DNA of 10,268 nt from contig CALAMC010000018.1 of assembly GCA_937925655.1 (NCBI GenBank), positions 1 through 10,268 on the forward strand, given 5' to 3'. A program made the translations under genes and the position numbers. This document shows, in pieces, positions 1 to 6,500 of the stretch (positions are counted from its first letter, which is position 1; each line of letters opens with the position of its first letter). Source of the stretch: an uncultured candidate division Zixibacteria bacterium (GTDB taxonomy: Bacteria; Zixibacteria; MSB-5A5; GN15; PGXB01). The notes under the pieces were generated by a model that worked only from the letters and a program-made list of their open reading frames with translations, was not told where the DNA came from and did not search any database.

Positions 1-2
1 GC

Positions 3-200
3 CATGCTACTCTGGCTGTTCACAATATTCTTGGTCAGGAAGTGGCAAGGCTGATTGATAAAGAGCTTACAGCCGGGTCGTACAATGTAAGGTGGAATGG
101 CACCGACAATTACGGGGCTCCCCTTGCCTCCGGGGTTTATTTGTATCGGCTGACGGCCGGGGACGTTGTTCGGACCAGGAAGATGATTTTGTTGAAATGA
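3..200 (+). CDS. C-terminal end of a secreted protein with a FlgD-like / T9SS-type sorting domain (partial)
   Basis: Only the last 65 codons lie in the window; the frame is open from the left edge to the TGA at 198-200. The peptide contains the run NILGQEVARL, then AGSYNVRWNGTD, then ASGVYLYRL and a short basic end (RTRKMILLK). This order (LGQEV, G-x-Y-x-V-x-W-x-G-x-D, P-L-A-S-G-V-Y-x-Y-R-L) is the hallmark of the FlgD-Ig-like or type IX secretion C-terminal domain found at the end of many large exported proteins of FCB-group bacteria. There it acts as a beta-sandwich targeting or anchoring tail. The catalytic or adhesive part of the protein is outside the window, so its function cannot be given. 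It is the only host-type gene here on the plus strand, and it points away from the operon to its right. Domain assignment is confident; use of a type IX secretion system by this organism is inferred. Confidence 0.85.
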   Translation, partial: HATLAVHNILGQEVARLIDKELTAGSYNVRWNGTDNYGAPLASGVYLYRLTAGDVVRTRKMILLK

Positions 201-244
201 TTGTTAAGGCAATTAATTTATAATTCGCATAATGCGCCAATAAT

Positions 245-271
245 GTCATTCCCGCGAAAGCGGGAATCCAG
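245..271 (+). repeat. FPRKRESR-type palindromic repeat, left copy
   Basis: The core at 248-267 is a perfect 8-bp stem closed by a GAAA tetraloop (ATTCCCGC-GAAA-GCGGGAAT), preceded by GTC and followed by CCAG. Read in the plus frame it encodes FPRKRESR, and in the minus frame WIPAFAGMT, which are the familiar translations of an intergenic repeat common in many bacterial phyla and resembling the Neisseria dRS3 repeat. Parts of it recur in inverted orientation at 569-619. Confidence 0.85.
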
Positions 272-273
272 GA
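270..273 (+). promoter_or_regulatory. Ribosome binding site candidate (AGGA) for the GIY-YIG gene
   Basis: AGGA ends five bases before the TTG at 279 and is partly made of the last bases of the left repeat. It favours TTG 279 over the ATG at 303 or the repeat-encoded ATG at 243. This is a short motif, so it is only supporting evidence. Confidence 0.35.
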
Positions 274-278
274 TTCTC

Positions 279-725
279 TTGAAATCATATAGCGTTTGCA
301 TAATGGCCAGCAAAAAGAATGGTACCCTGTATATAGGTGTCACCAGTGATCTAATAAAACGCGTATACGAGCATAAATCCGAGAATGTCGTCGGGTTCAC
401 TTCAAAGTACAGGGTCAATAGACTCGTTTATTTTGAGCAGACGACAGACATTCAATCGGCCATTCAGCGCGAAGAGCAAGTCAAGAAATGGAACCGGAAA
501 TGGAGAATGAGGCTGATTGAAGAGCAAAATCCAAATTGGGATGATTTGTATGATCAATTAATTTACGACTGGATTCCCGTACTTCATTCTTCAGCACCGG
601 CGGCCTTCGCGGGAATGACAAAGAGGGGGCAATATCTATCATGCACAATAAGGATGTCACGCCGCTCTTCACTTCGTTCACTTCAAAAGTTCAGTGCAAG
701 CAGGGCCTTCGGCGAGTCGGCGTGA
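279..725 (+). CDS. Small GIY-YIG endonuclease-like protein (UPF0213/YhbQ type)
   Basis: From TTG 279 the product starts MKSYSVCIMASKKNGTLYIG, which aligns with the usual family start of the form YYVYI(L/M)AS..NGTLYIG. The GIY-YIG fold would span residues 4-95. LYIG at 17-20 is the YIG half, R28 (in LIKR) is the expected catalytic arginine, and E65 (in REEQVKKW) is the expected metal-binding glutamate. The next block, FTSKYRVNRLVYFE, is also family-typical. GIY-YIG proteins cut DNA, usually one strand per active site; the physiological substrate of this short family is not settled. Family members are about 95 aa. Here the frame runs on to 148 aa because the right-hand repeat is read in frame (WIP...AAFAGMT), so the tail from about residue 98 is probably not functional. 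The tyrosine of the GIY half is replaced by Cys7, so activity is doubtful. Alternative starts are ATG 303, which would cut into the fold, and ATG 243, which lies in the repeat. Confidence 0.7.
   Translation: MKSYSVCIMASKKNGTLYIGVTSDLIKRVYEHKSENVVGFTSKYRVNRLVYFEQTTDIQSAIQREEQVKKWNRKWRMRLIEEQNPNWDDLYDQLIYDWIPVLHSSAPAAFAGMTKRGQYLSCTIRMSRRSSLRSLQKFSASRAFGESA
569..619 (-). repeat. FPRKRESR-type repeat, right inverted copy, interrupted
   Basis: This is the reverse complement of the left copy, with its two halves kept exactly: CTGGATTCCCG at 569-579 and TTCGCGGGAATGAC at 606-619. The two bases (CT) that should join them are replaced by 26 bases at 580-605. The hairpin can still form, but with a longer and different loop. 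Translated on the plus strand it gives the WIP...FAGMT signature that forms the C-terminal tail of the GIY-YIG reading frame. Confidence 0.8.
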
Positions 726-726
726 C
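656..726. repeat. 71-bp unit with 9-bp perfect terminal inverted repeats
   Basis: GTCACGCCG at 656-664 is exactly complementary to CGGCGTGAC at 718-726. Between them lies a short tandem, CACTTC-GTT-CACTTC, and a GC-rich right half. The sequence differs from the FPRKRESR repeat but shares its GTCA...TGAC outer bases and its placement between genes. It could fold into a hairpin and sits 28 bp downstream of the stop of the last operon gene, so it might also act in transcript termination or 3'-end stability for that minus-strand operon. No U-tract follows it on the minus strand, so a classic intrinsic terminator is unlikely. Confidence 0.55.
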
Positions 727-754
727 CTATATGAAATTGCATCATGCCGATATT

Positions 755-2149
755 CTACAAATCAAGCAGAAAGCTCTCTTCCAGCTTTGGAATTTCGCAA
801 TGCCAGCCGAATCTGTCTCTTATCTTATCGGCCAGCGATTCAGAGGCCGCTTTCTCACCGTGCACGATAAAAGTCTTTTTCGGCGGACGATTGAAGCCCA
901 AAAGCCAGGCCAGGGTTTCATTGTAATCGGCATGACAGGAAAAGCCGGTGATATTTTCGATGCGCGCGCGGATCGGCACCATGTCACCGTAAATCTTGAC
1001 CTCTTCGTGTCCCTCGACAATGGTCCGCCCGCGCGTCCCCTCGGCCTGATAGCCGACGAACAGTACCGTATTTTTGGGATTCGGCAACCTCTGCGCCAGA
1101 TGATGTAAAATGCGTCCGCCGGTGACCATGCCGCTGGCGGAAATTATCACCGCCCGGTTTTCGATTTCGTTGAGGGCCTTGGATTTCTTGCGCGAATCGC
1201 ACAGGTACAACTGGCTGGTTTTGAAGACGTTTTTGCCGTTAATGGCCATGACCCGAACACTTAAATCCTGACTTTTTATATGTCGCTCGTAGACATGCGT
1301 GGCGTCGAGCGCCATCGGGGAGTCGATATATACCGGTATGGAAGGGATCAGCTTCTTTTCTTCAAGTTCCCGGATGATATACAAAAGCGTTTGCGTCCGG
1401 CCGACCGCGAACGAGGGTATTACCAGCACCCCGCCGCGCTCGATGCTTTCGTTATAGACGCGTATAAACGAATCATAGAAATCGTTATCTTCGTGCAGAC
1501 GATCACCGTAGGTCGATTCCAGCACCAGATACTCGACGTCATACACCTGCGCCGGGTCGCGCAGTACCGCCCGGGCGGGACGACCTAGGTCGCCGCAGAA
1601 GACGATTTTACGACGGGTGTCGTCATCCCTAAGACGTAAATCGATCATCGACGACCCCAGAATATGCCCGGCGTCCTTGAACTTGATCGTAATCCCGTTG
1701 CCCAGGCCGATTTCCTCGCCGTAATAGTGCGGCTCGAAAAAAGCCAGCGATTTTTCGGCGTCCTCGACCGTGAACAGGGGCAAAGCCGGTTCATGCTTCG
1801 AGGTCTTTTTCTTGTTGGCCCACTCGGCGTCTTCTTCCTGAAGATGTCCGCTGTCGAGCAATAGAATTTTAGCCAGGTCGGCTGTGGGATTAGTGCAAAT
1901 GGCTTTTCCTTTGAATCCATCCTTGCATAATCGCGGGAAATAGCCGATATGGTCGATATGCGCGTGGGTGAAAATGACATAATCGACACCGGCCGGGTCC
2001 ACCGGGAAGGGGTTCCAGTTACGCTGGCGCAGTTCCTTGGGACCCTGGAACAGGCCGCAGTCAATCAGTATCTTTTTGCCCCGTGTCTCCAGTAAAAACC
2101 GCGAGCCGGTGACGGTCCCGGCCGCACCCAGAAATGACAGCTTGGTCAT
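755..2149 (-). CDS. MBL-fold / beta-CASP RNA-processing nuclease (CPSF/YSH1-like)
   Basis: This 464-aa protein has a complete metallo-beta-lactamase fold with the nucleic-acid-specific beta-CASP insert. Zinc-site motifs in order are HAHIDH at 62-67, His162 in DAGHILGSS and Asp187 in CGDLGR. The beta-CASP part follows, with motif A ESTYGDR at 211-217, PSFAVGRTQ at 245-253 and SASGM at 337-341. Then come GFSCHAD with His406 and IVHGE with His430, which fit motifs B and C. This is the COG1236 type, related to eukaryotic CPSF73 and bacterial RNase J-like enzymes, and it is expected to act on RNA as a cytoplasmic endo- and/or exonuclease. The substrate cannot be read from sequence. ATG 2149 is supported by a GGAAG ribosome site 9 bases upstream. 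The gene lies 30 bp after cdaA and is the last in the operon. No lesion or missing metal ligand is seen. Confidence 0.92.
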   Translation of the reverse strand: MTKLSFLGAAGTVTGSRFLLETRGKKILIDCGLFQGPKELRQRNWNPFPVDPAGVDYVIFTHAHIDHIGYFPRLCKDGFKGKAICTNPTADLAKILLLDSGHLQEEDAEWANKKKTSKHEPALPLFTVEDAEKSLAFFEPHYYGEEIGLGNGITIKFKDAGHILGSSMIDLRLRDDDTRRKIVFCGDLGRPARAVLRDPAQVYDVEYLVLESTYGDRLHEDNDFYDSFIRVYNESIERGGVLVIPSFAVGRTQTLLYIIRELEEKKLIPSIPVYIDSPMALDATHVYERHIKSQDLSVRVMAINGKNVFKTSQLYLCDSRKKSKALNEIENRAVIISASGMVTGGRILHHLAQRLPNPKNTVLFVGYQAEGTRGRTIVEGHEEVKIYGDMVPIRARIENITGFSCHADYNETLAWLLGFNRPPKKTFIVHGEKAASESLADKIRDRFGWHCEIPKLEESFLLDL

Positions 2150-2179
2150 ATAAAAAATCTTCCGATTATAAGCATGGGG

Positions 2180-2941
2180 TTATTTACCCAGGTAACTTGC
2201 CAGGCGGCGTTTGATTTCGGTGCGGTCGATATTTTTTTCCATGTAGCCTTTGGCCGTGATCGATATCTCGCCGGTTTCTTCGGAGACGACCACCGAGACG
2301 GCGTCCGATACCTCGGAGATACCGATGGCGGCCTTGTGACGCATCCCGAACAGCTTGCGGAAACGGGGATTCTGGGTCAGAGGGAGAGTGCAGGCGGCGC
2401 CGGCGATAATCTCGCCGGAAATTATAACGGCGCCGTCATGCAACGGCGTGTACGGGGTAAACAGCGTTACGATCATTTCCGAGGATAACTGGGCGTTGAT
2501 ATTTTTGCCGGTTTCGATGAAATTTTTCAATCCGACGGTGTTCTCGATGACAATCAGGCCGCCGTAGCGCAGTTCCGACAGCCGTACCGCCGCGCGGGCG
2601 ATTTCCTCGATCGATTTGCGTTCCTCGATGCGCAGGAAGTACTGAAAGATACGGGAATGACCCATGCGCGCCAGCACCGAACGCAGTTCCGGCTGAAAGA
2701 CGATCGCCAGTATGATAAACCCAACCGTCGCCAGATTGGTGAATAGCCACGACAAACCCTCGAGGTGAAACCAAAAGGCGATGAAAGCCACGATGAATAT
2801 CGAGACCAGCCCGGTGACCATCTGGGCGGCGCGGGTGCCTTTCATGAGAGCCAGAAGCTGATATATGATTAAGGCCACTATTAAGACGTCAATTAAATCC
2901 GTCAGGCGAAAAGTCATGAAATCCAACTGAAACAGTTCCAT
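2180..2941 (-). CDS. cdaA: Membrane-bound diadenylate cyclase CdaA
   Basis: CdaA joins two ATP molecules into cyclic di-AMP, a second messenger for potassium, osmotic and cell-wall homeostasis. The 253-aa length and layout are typical. Three N-terminal membrane segments lie near 16-33, 42-58 and 67-83, followed by a short coiled linker and the cytoplasmic DAC domain from about 110. The DAC signatures are present: DGA at 169-171 (in PLHDGAVII) and the RH(R/K) motif at 201-203 within GMRHKAAIG, followed by VVVSEETGEIS. In well-studied homologues this second block reads GTRHRAAIG or GTRHRAALG, so M200 and K203 are substitutions next to the active site. The ATG overlaps the folP stop by one base (TGATG) and has a strong GAGGAAG site seven bases upstream, so it is translationally coupled to folP. 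The usual Firmicutes partners ybbR and glmM are not adjacent. Confidence 0.95.
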   Translation of the reverse strand: MELFQLDFMTFRLTDLIDVLIVALIIYQLLALMKGTRAAQMVTGLVSIFIVAFIAFWFHLEGLSWLFTNLATVGFIILAIVFQPELRSVLARMGHSRIFQYFLRIEERKSIEEIARAAVRLSELRYGGLIVIENTVGLKNFIETGKNINAQLSSEMIVTLFTPYTPLHDGAVIISGEIIAGAACTLPLTQNPRFRKLFGMRHKAAIGISEVSDAVSVVVSEETGEISITAKGYMEKNIDRTEIKRRLASYLGK

Positions 2942-3828
2942 CAGTTTGCTTCCTCAATAGCCCTGATGACTGCGAACGCCTCGACCGTCGCGGCGACATC
3001 ATGCACCCGGACTATATCGACTTTTCTGGTCAATCCCCAGAGGGCCGCCGCCAGCGAGCCGCCCAACCGCTGTTCCGGCGTATCCTTCCTGCGGGTAATC
3101 ATCTGTATAAACGATTTACGCGAGGCCCCCAGCATGAGCGGACATTCGAAGGCCGCTAATTCATCGAGACGCTTGAGTATAATCAGATTGTCCTCGAGCC
3201 GCTTGCCGAACCCGATACCGGGGTCAATAATTATCTGCAAGCGTTCGATACCGTAATTCAAACAAAAATGAATTCGCTCCGAGAAAAATTGCTTGACCTC
3301 TTTGACGCAATCGGCGTACGACGGATTAACCTGCATCGTTTTGGGTTTGCCCAGCATATGCATCAAAACCACCGGGGTTTTATATTCGGCCGCGATCTCG
3401 ACCATTTTCGGGTCGGCGCGCAAGGCGGAAACATCGTTGATGATGTCCGCCCCGGCCGATATGGCCTGCTCGGCGACTTCGGATTTGGTCGTATCAATTG
3501 AAATCGGTATATCGCAATGCTTTCGCAGTCTTTTTAATACCGGGACCACCCGCGCGATTTCTTCGGACACATCGACCGGGTCCGACCCCGGGCGGGTCGA
3601 TTCGCCGCCGATGTCGATAATGTCGGCGCCTTCATCGATCAATTGCCGGGCATGGTCATAGGCCCGGTCGTTGTCGAGAAATTTACCGCCGTCGGAAAAC
3701 GAATCGGGCGTTGCGTTAACAATACCCATGACCAGCGGGCGGTCGAATGCGAGAAACCGTCCGTCGGGCAGGGCCATTCTATTTTTATGAGCGACAATTC
3801 CATCCATGGGTCTTAACCGATTAAACAC
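2941..3828 (-). CDS. folP: Dihydropteroate synthase
   Basis: FolP condenses 6-hydroxymethyl-dihydropterin diphosphate with p-aminobenzoate to give dihydropteroate in folate synthesis; it is the sulfonamide target. The TIM-barrel signatures are all present in the 295-aa product: MGIVNATPDSFSDGG at 34-48, IDIGGESTRPG at 71-81, SIDTTKSEVA at 110-119, INDVSAL at 130-136, DPGIGFGK at 202-209, LGASRKSF at 233-240, and RVHDV at 274-278, which is the C-terminal substrate and phosphate site. The assigned start is a GTG. ATG codons at 3807 (Met8) and 3777 (Met18) are possible alternatives, and no start has a strong ribosome site, so the first 17 residues are uncertain. It lies 76 bp after folE and overlaps cdaA by one base. 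Both folate genes in one transcript suggest coordinated supply. Confidence 0.95.
   Translation of the reverse strand: MFNRLRPMDGIVAHKNRMALPDGRFLAFDRPLVMGIVNATPDSFSDGGKFLDNDRAYDHARQLIDEGADIIDIGGESTRPGSDPVDVSEEIARVVPVLKRLRKHCDIPISIDTTKSEVAEQAISAGADIINDVSALRADPKMVEIAAEYKTPVVLMHMLGKPKTMQVNPSYADCVKEVKQFFSERIHFCLNYGIERLQIIIDPGIGFGKRLEDNLIILKRLDELAAFECPLMLGASRKSFIQMITRRKDTPEQRLGGSLAAALWGLTRKVDIVRVHDVAATVEAFAVIRAIEEAN
2949..2955 (-). promoter_or_regulatory. Ribosome binding site of cdaA inside folP
   Basis: GAGGAAG on the minus strand ends seven bases before the cdaA ATG and lies within the last codons of folP. It fixes the cdaA start and supports coupled translation of the two genes. Confidence 0.7.
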
Positions 3829-3904
3829 GGCTTTGCCATCAATATAGAACTATGAAATATGTCGGGCAAGATAATATTAAAAATGGGCGGCAAAACCGTC
3901 GCGA

Positions 3905-4459
3905 TCATTGTTTGATTAAAGCCAGCGCTTCGGCGCGGGTTGCGTCACGGCGTAAAATGCCCCGGACGGCCGAGGTGATCGTTTTCGAACCCGGCTTTTT
4001 GACCCCGGTCATGGTCAGGCACAAATGCTCCGCCTCCACAACCACCAGAATGCCCTTGGCGCCAAGCGTATCGTAAATCGAGTCGGCAATCTGTGATGTC
4101 AGCTTTTCCTGCACCGTCGGCCGTTTGGCGAAGACCTCGACGGTCTTGACTAGATTGGAAAAGCCGGTGATTTTGTTGGTCTTGGGGATATAGGCGATAT
4201 GCACCCGCCCGAAAAACGGCACCAAGTGATGTTCGCACATGGAGTAAAAGCTGATATCGCGGACAATGATGAGCTCATCTTTATTGGGAGTAGTGTAGAG
4301 CTTGAGAGTCTTTTCGGGCTTTTCTTTTAGGCCCGAAAAGACATCCTTATAAAACTCATAAAGCCGCTCGGGCGTTCGGGTGAGTCCCTCGCGATCGGGG
4401 TCTTCGCCGATCCCCTCGAGAATCAGCCTGACACCCCGAATAATTTTATCTTTATCCAT
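3905..4459 (-). CDS. folE: GTP cyclohydrolase I
   Basis: FolE converts GTP to 7,8-dihydroneopterin triphosphate and formate, the first step of pterin and folate synthesis. The 184-aa length is normal for the bacterial homodecameric type IA enzyme. Zinc ligands are visible: Cys75 and His78 in SMCEHHLVPFFGRVHIAYIP, and Cys147 in EAEHLCLTMTGVKKPGS. Also typical are the N-terminal DPDREGLTRTPER block and QEKLTSQIA at 117-125. The glycine-rich GLSK block reads GFSN here, a mild change. The ATG overlaps the last 8 bases of ftsH (ATGGATAA), and a GGAGG lies only three bases upstream of it, so translation is probably coupled to ftsH. Because the Cys and His zinc ligands are intact, this is the zinc-dependent enzyme and not the FolE2 type. 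Confidence 0.96.
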   Translation of the reverse strand: MDKDKIIRGVRLILEGIGEDPDREGLTRTPERLYEFYKDVFSGLKEKPEKTLKLYTTPNKDELIIVRDISFYSMCEHHLVPFFGRVHIAYIPKTNKITGFSNLVKTVEVFAKRPTVQEKLTSQIADSIYDTLGAKGILVVVEAEHLCLTMTGVKKPGSKTITSAVRGILRRDATRAEALALIKQ

Positions 4460-6428
4460 CGACCTCCGGTGCCGGTTCCGGCGACGGCATATCGGCGCTG
4501 CCCGTCCTGCCGATAATGACGTCGATCTGATGCCCGTCGATAACTTCCTTTTCCAAAAGCGCCTGGGCCAGACGGTCCAGATATTTGCGGTTTTCTGTCA
4601 GAATATGACGAGCGGTATCTTCGGCCTTATGAATGATGGCCTTGACTTCTTCGTCGATAAGCTGTGCCGTGGCTTCGGAATAATCGCGGTGGGTTGCCAA
4701 TTCCTTGCCGAGGAAAATTTGCTCTTCGCGACGACCGAACGTCATGGGCCCAAGTTTTTCCGACATGCCCCATTTGCAAACCATGCTCTGCGCGATTTGA
4801 GTGGCGCGACGTAAATCATCGGCCGCCCCGGTGGAAACCTGGCCGAAAACGATTTTTTCGGCCACCCGACCGGCCATGGCATACACCAGGCGCGTTTCCA
4901 GTCTTTGCTTGGAATGGGTATGACGCTCGTCAACGGGCAGATAATGTGTCACCCCCAGCGCCATCCCGCGCGGAATGATGGTTACCTTGTGCACCGGATC
5001 GGCCTCCGGCAAATATTTGGCCACCAGCGCGTGTCCGGATTCATGATATGCAATCATTTTCTTTTCGTCTTCCGGTATCACCAGCGACCGTCGTTCGGCG
5101 CCCATCATAACTTTATCTTTGGCCTCTTCGAAATCGGTCATGTTTACCGAGTCATGGTTTTTACGGGCCGCCAGAAGCGCCGCCTCATTTACCATGTTGG
5201 CCAGGTCGGCTCCCGATAAACCCGGAGTACTGCGGGCCAGGATTTTTATATCAATGTCGTCGCTTAACTTAATCTTTTTCGTATGGACACTCAATATCCC
5301 CTCTCGGCCTCGCACATCGGGGGAATCAACCACAATCTGGCGGTCGAATCGTCCCGGCCGAAGAAGCGCCGGGTCGAGTATATCGGGGCGGTTGGTGGCG
5401 GCAATAAGAATCACGCCGTCGTTGGATTCGAAGCCATCCATTTCCACCAATAATTGATTTAAAGTCTGCTCGCGCTCATCGTGACCGCCGCCCAGTCCGG
5501 CACCGCGGTGACGCCCGACGGCATCGATTTCGTCGATGAAGATAATGCATGGTGCATTCTTCTTGCCCTGTTCGAACAGGTCGCGCACGCGGGAAGCCCC
5601 GACGCCGACAAACATTTCGACAAAGTCCGAACCGGACATCGAGAAAAATGGTACTCCCGCTTCACCGGCGACAGCCCGGGCCAGAAGCGTTTTGCCCGAC
5701 CCCGGCGGGCCGATCAGAAGTGCCCCCTTGGGAATTTTGCCCCCCAGGCGTGAGAATTTGGCAGGCTCCCTCAAAAATTCAATGATTTCCGAGACTTCTT
5801 CCTTGGCTTCGGATATCCCGGCCACGTCGTTGAACGTGACTTTGGGCCGTTCATCGGTGAGAAGTTTGGCGCGGCTTTTCCCGAACGAAAAAATCCCTCT
5901 CGGGCCGCCGCCACCCTGCATCTGCCGCAGGAAAAACAGCCAGACAAAAATCAGCAAAAACCACGGGGCGATCGATATCAATATCGAAAAATAATTAGGT
6001 CCCTCGGTTTTGGCGCTAACCGTCACCCCGGCCTCTTCCAGACGGCGAATCAATGTGAAGCTGTTATCCTCGAATGGAATCCGGACCTTGAACTTGGTGT
6101 ACTGACCGGTTGTCGTTTGCGTGACCAGCGTCGTCTGCTGCTTCAATACGCCTTCGATATTGCGTTCGATGAAGGTGACTTCGCGGATATTGTTTTTTTC
6201 CAGCTGATTGATAAATTCCGTGTATGAAATCTCGGCAATATCCCCCGTGGAAGAATTATATATGCTGAAAGCGAAAATAAAAGCCAAAATAATGACGACC
6301 CAGAAGCCAAGGCTCTTGATGGGGCCTTTCCAGCTGAAAGAATCGCGCCCGTCGGGATTTCCTTTCCCCGGAGGCTTCTGGCGGTCGGAATCCCGGTTCG
6401 AGAAATTATTTGTCAATCGTGAATTCAT
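4452..6428 (-). CDS. ftsH: ATP-dependent zinc metalloprotease FtsH
   Basis: FtsH is a hexameric membrane-anchored AAA+ protease that degrades misfolded membrane proteins and short-lived regulators. The 658-aa protein has a polar N-terminus of about 40 residues, a membrane segment at about 41-57, an extracytoplasmic domain to about 145, and a second membrane segment at about 147-168. The AAA module follows with Walker A GPPGSGKT at 240-247, the pore-loop block FVEMFVGVGA at 269-278, Walker B IIFIDEID at 295-302, and the second region of homology at about 344-363 ending in RPGRFDR. The zinc protease motif HESGH is at 462-466, and the third metal ligand is Asp538 in STGAADDLRRAT. The tail is rich in Pro and Glu. 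The N-terminal extension before the first membrane helix is longer than in E. coli. ATG 6428 has a GGGAG upstream at a long 12-base spacing. It follows hpt by 72 bp and overlaps folE by 8 bp. Confidence 0.97.
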   Translation of the reverse strand: MNSRLTNNFSNRDSDRQKPPGKGNPDGRDSFSWKGPIKSLGFWVVIILAFIFAFSIYNSSTGDIAEISYTEFINQLEKNNIREVTFIERNIEGVLKQQTTLVTQTTTGQYTKFKVRIPFEDNSFTLIRRLEEAGVTVSAKTEGPNYFSILISIAPWFLLIFVWLFFLRQMQGGGGPRGIFSFGKSRAKLLTDERPKVTFNDVAGISEAKEEVSEIIEFLREPAKFSRLGGKIPKGALLIGPPGSGKTLLARAVAGEAGVPFFSMSGSDFVEMFVGVGASRVRDLFEQGKKNAPCIIFIDEIDAVGRHRGAGLGGGHDEREQTLNQLLVEMDGFESNDGVILIAATNRPDILDPALLRPGRFDRQIVVDSPDVRGREGILSVHTKKIKLSDDIDIKILARSTPGLSGADLANMVNEAALLAARKNHDSVNMTDFEEAKDKVMMGAERRSLVIPEDEKKMIAYHESGHALVAKYLPEADPVHKVTIIPRGMALGVTHYLPVDERHTHSKQRLETRLVYAMAGRVAEKIVFGQVSTGAADDLRRATQIAQSMVCKWGMSEKLGPMTFGRREEQIFLGKELATHRDYSEATAQLIDEEVKAIIHKAEDTARHILTENRKYLDRLAQALLEKEVIDGHQIDVIIGRTGSADMPSPEPAPEVDG

Positions 6429-6500
6429 AAAAAAATATTACTCCCATAATAATATACTACAATATCGGCATCCGCCCTAACTTTATTGTCGGGCTGTGTC

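Larger units (their letters stand above)
245..619. mobile_element. Candidate repeat-bounded unit carrying a GIY-YIG nuclease
   Basis: The GIY-YIG gene is bracketed by inverted copies of the same palindromic repeat. Bases 245-258 are exactly complementary to 606-619 (14 bp), and 261-271 are exactly complementary to 569-579 (11 bp). This gives a roughly 375-bp unit with terminal inverted repeats and one nuclease gene. The layout resembles an insertion cassette, or a REP-type repeat propagated by an associated enzyme. No transposase is present, and I could not identify a convincing target-site duplication. Mobility is inference. Confidence 0.4.

Noticed and set aside
230..640. Target-site duplication around the GIY-YIG unit (CAATA on both sides)
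   Set aside because: The two copies lie at different distances from the repeat edges and are short and AT-rich, so chance is the better explanation.
245..726. CRISPR-like array
   Set aside because: The repeats are inverted palindromes of two different kinds without regular spacers, and no cas gene is present.
641..1108. 155-codon open frame on the plus strand
   Set aside because: It begins in the 656-726 repeat and then runs antisense through the MBL/beta-CASP gene, whose conserved motifs are on the minus strand; it has no recognisable domain.
1280..1588. Plus-strand open frame of about 100 codons
   Set aside because: It is the mirror of the beta-CASP coding sequence and is explained by GC-rich codon bias.
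3829..3904. Possible terminator or riboswitch between folE and folP
   Set aside because: Only a weak CGG-TTTTG-CCG stem is visible and no U-run directly follows; 76 bp is too short for a known folate riboswitch, and no such motif is seen.
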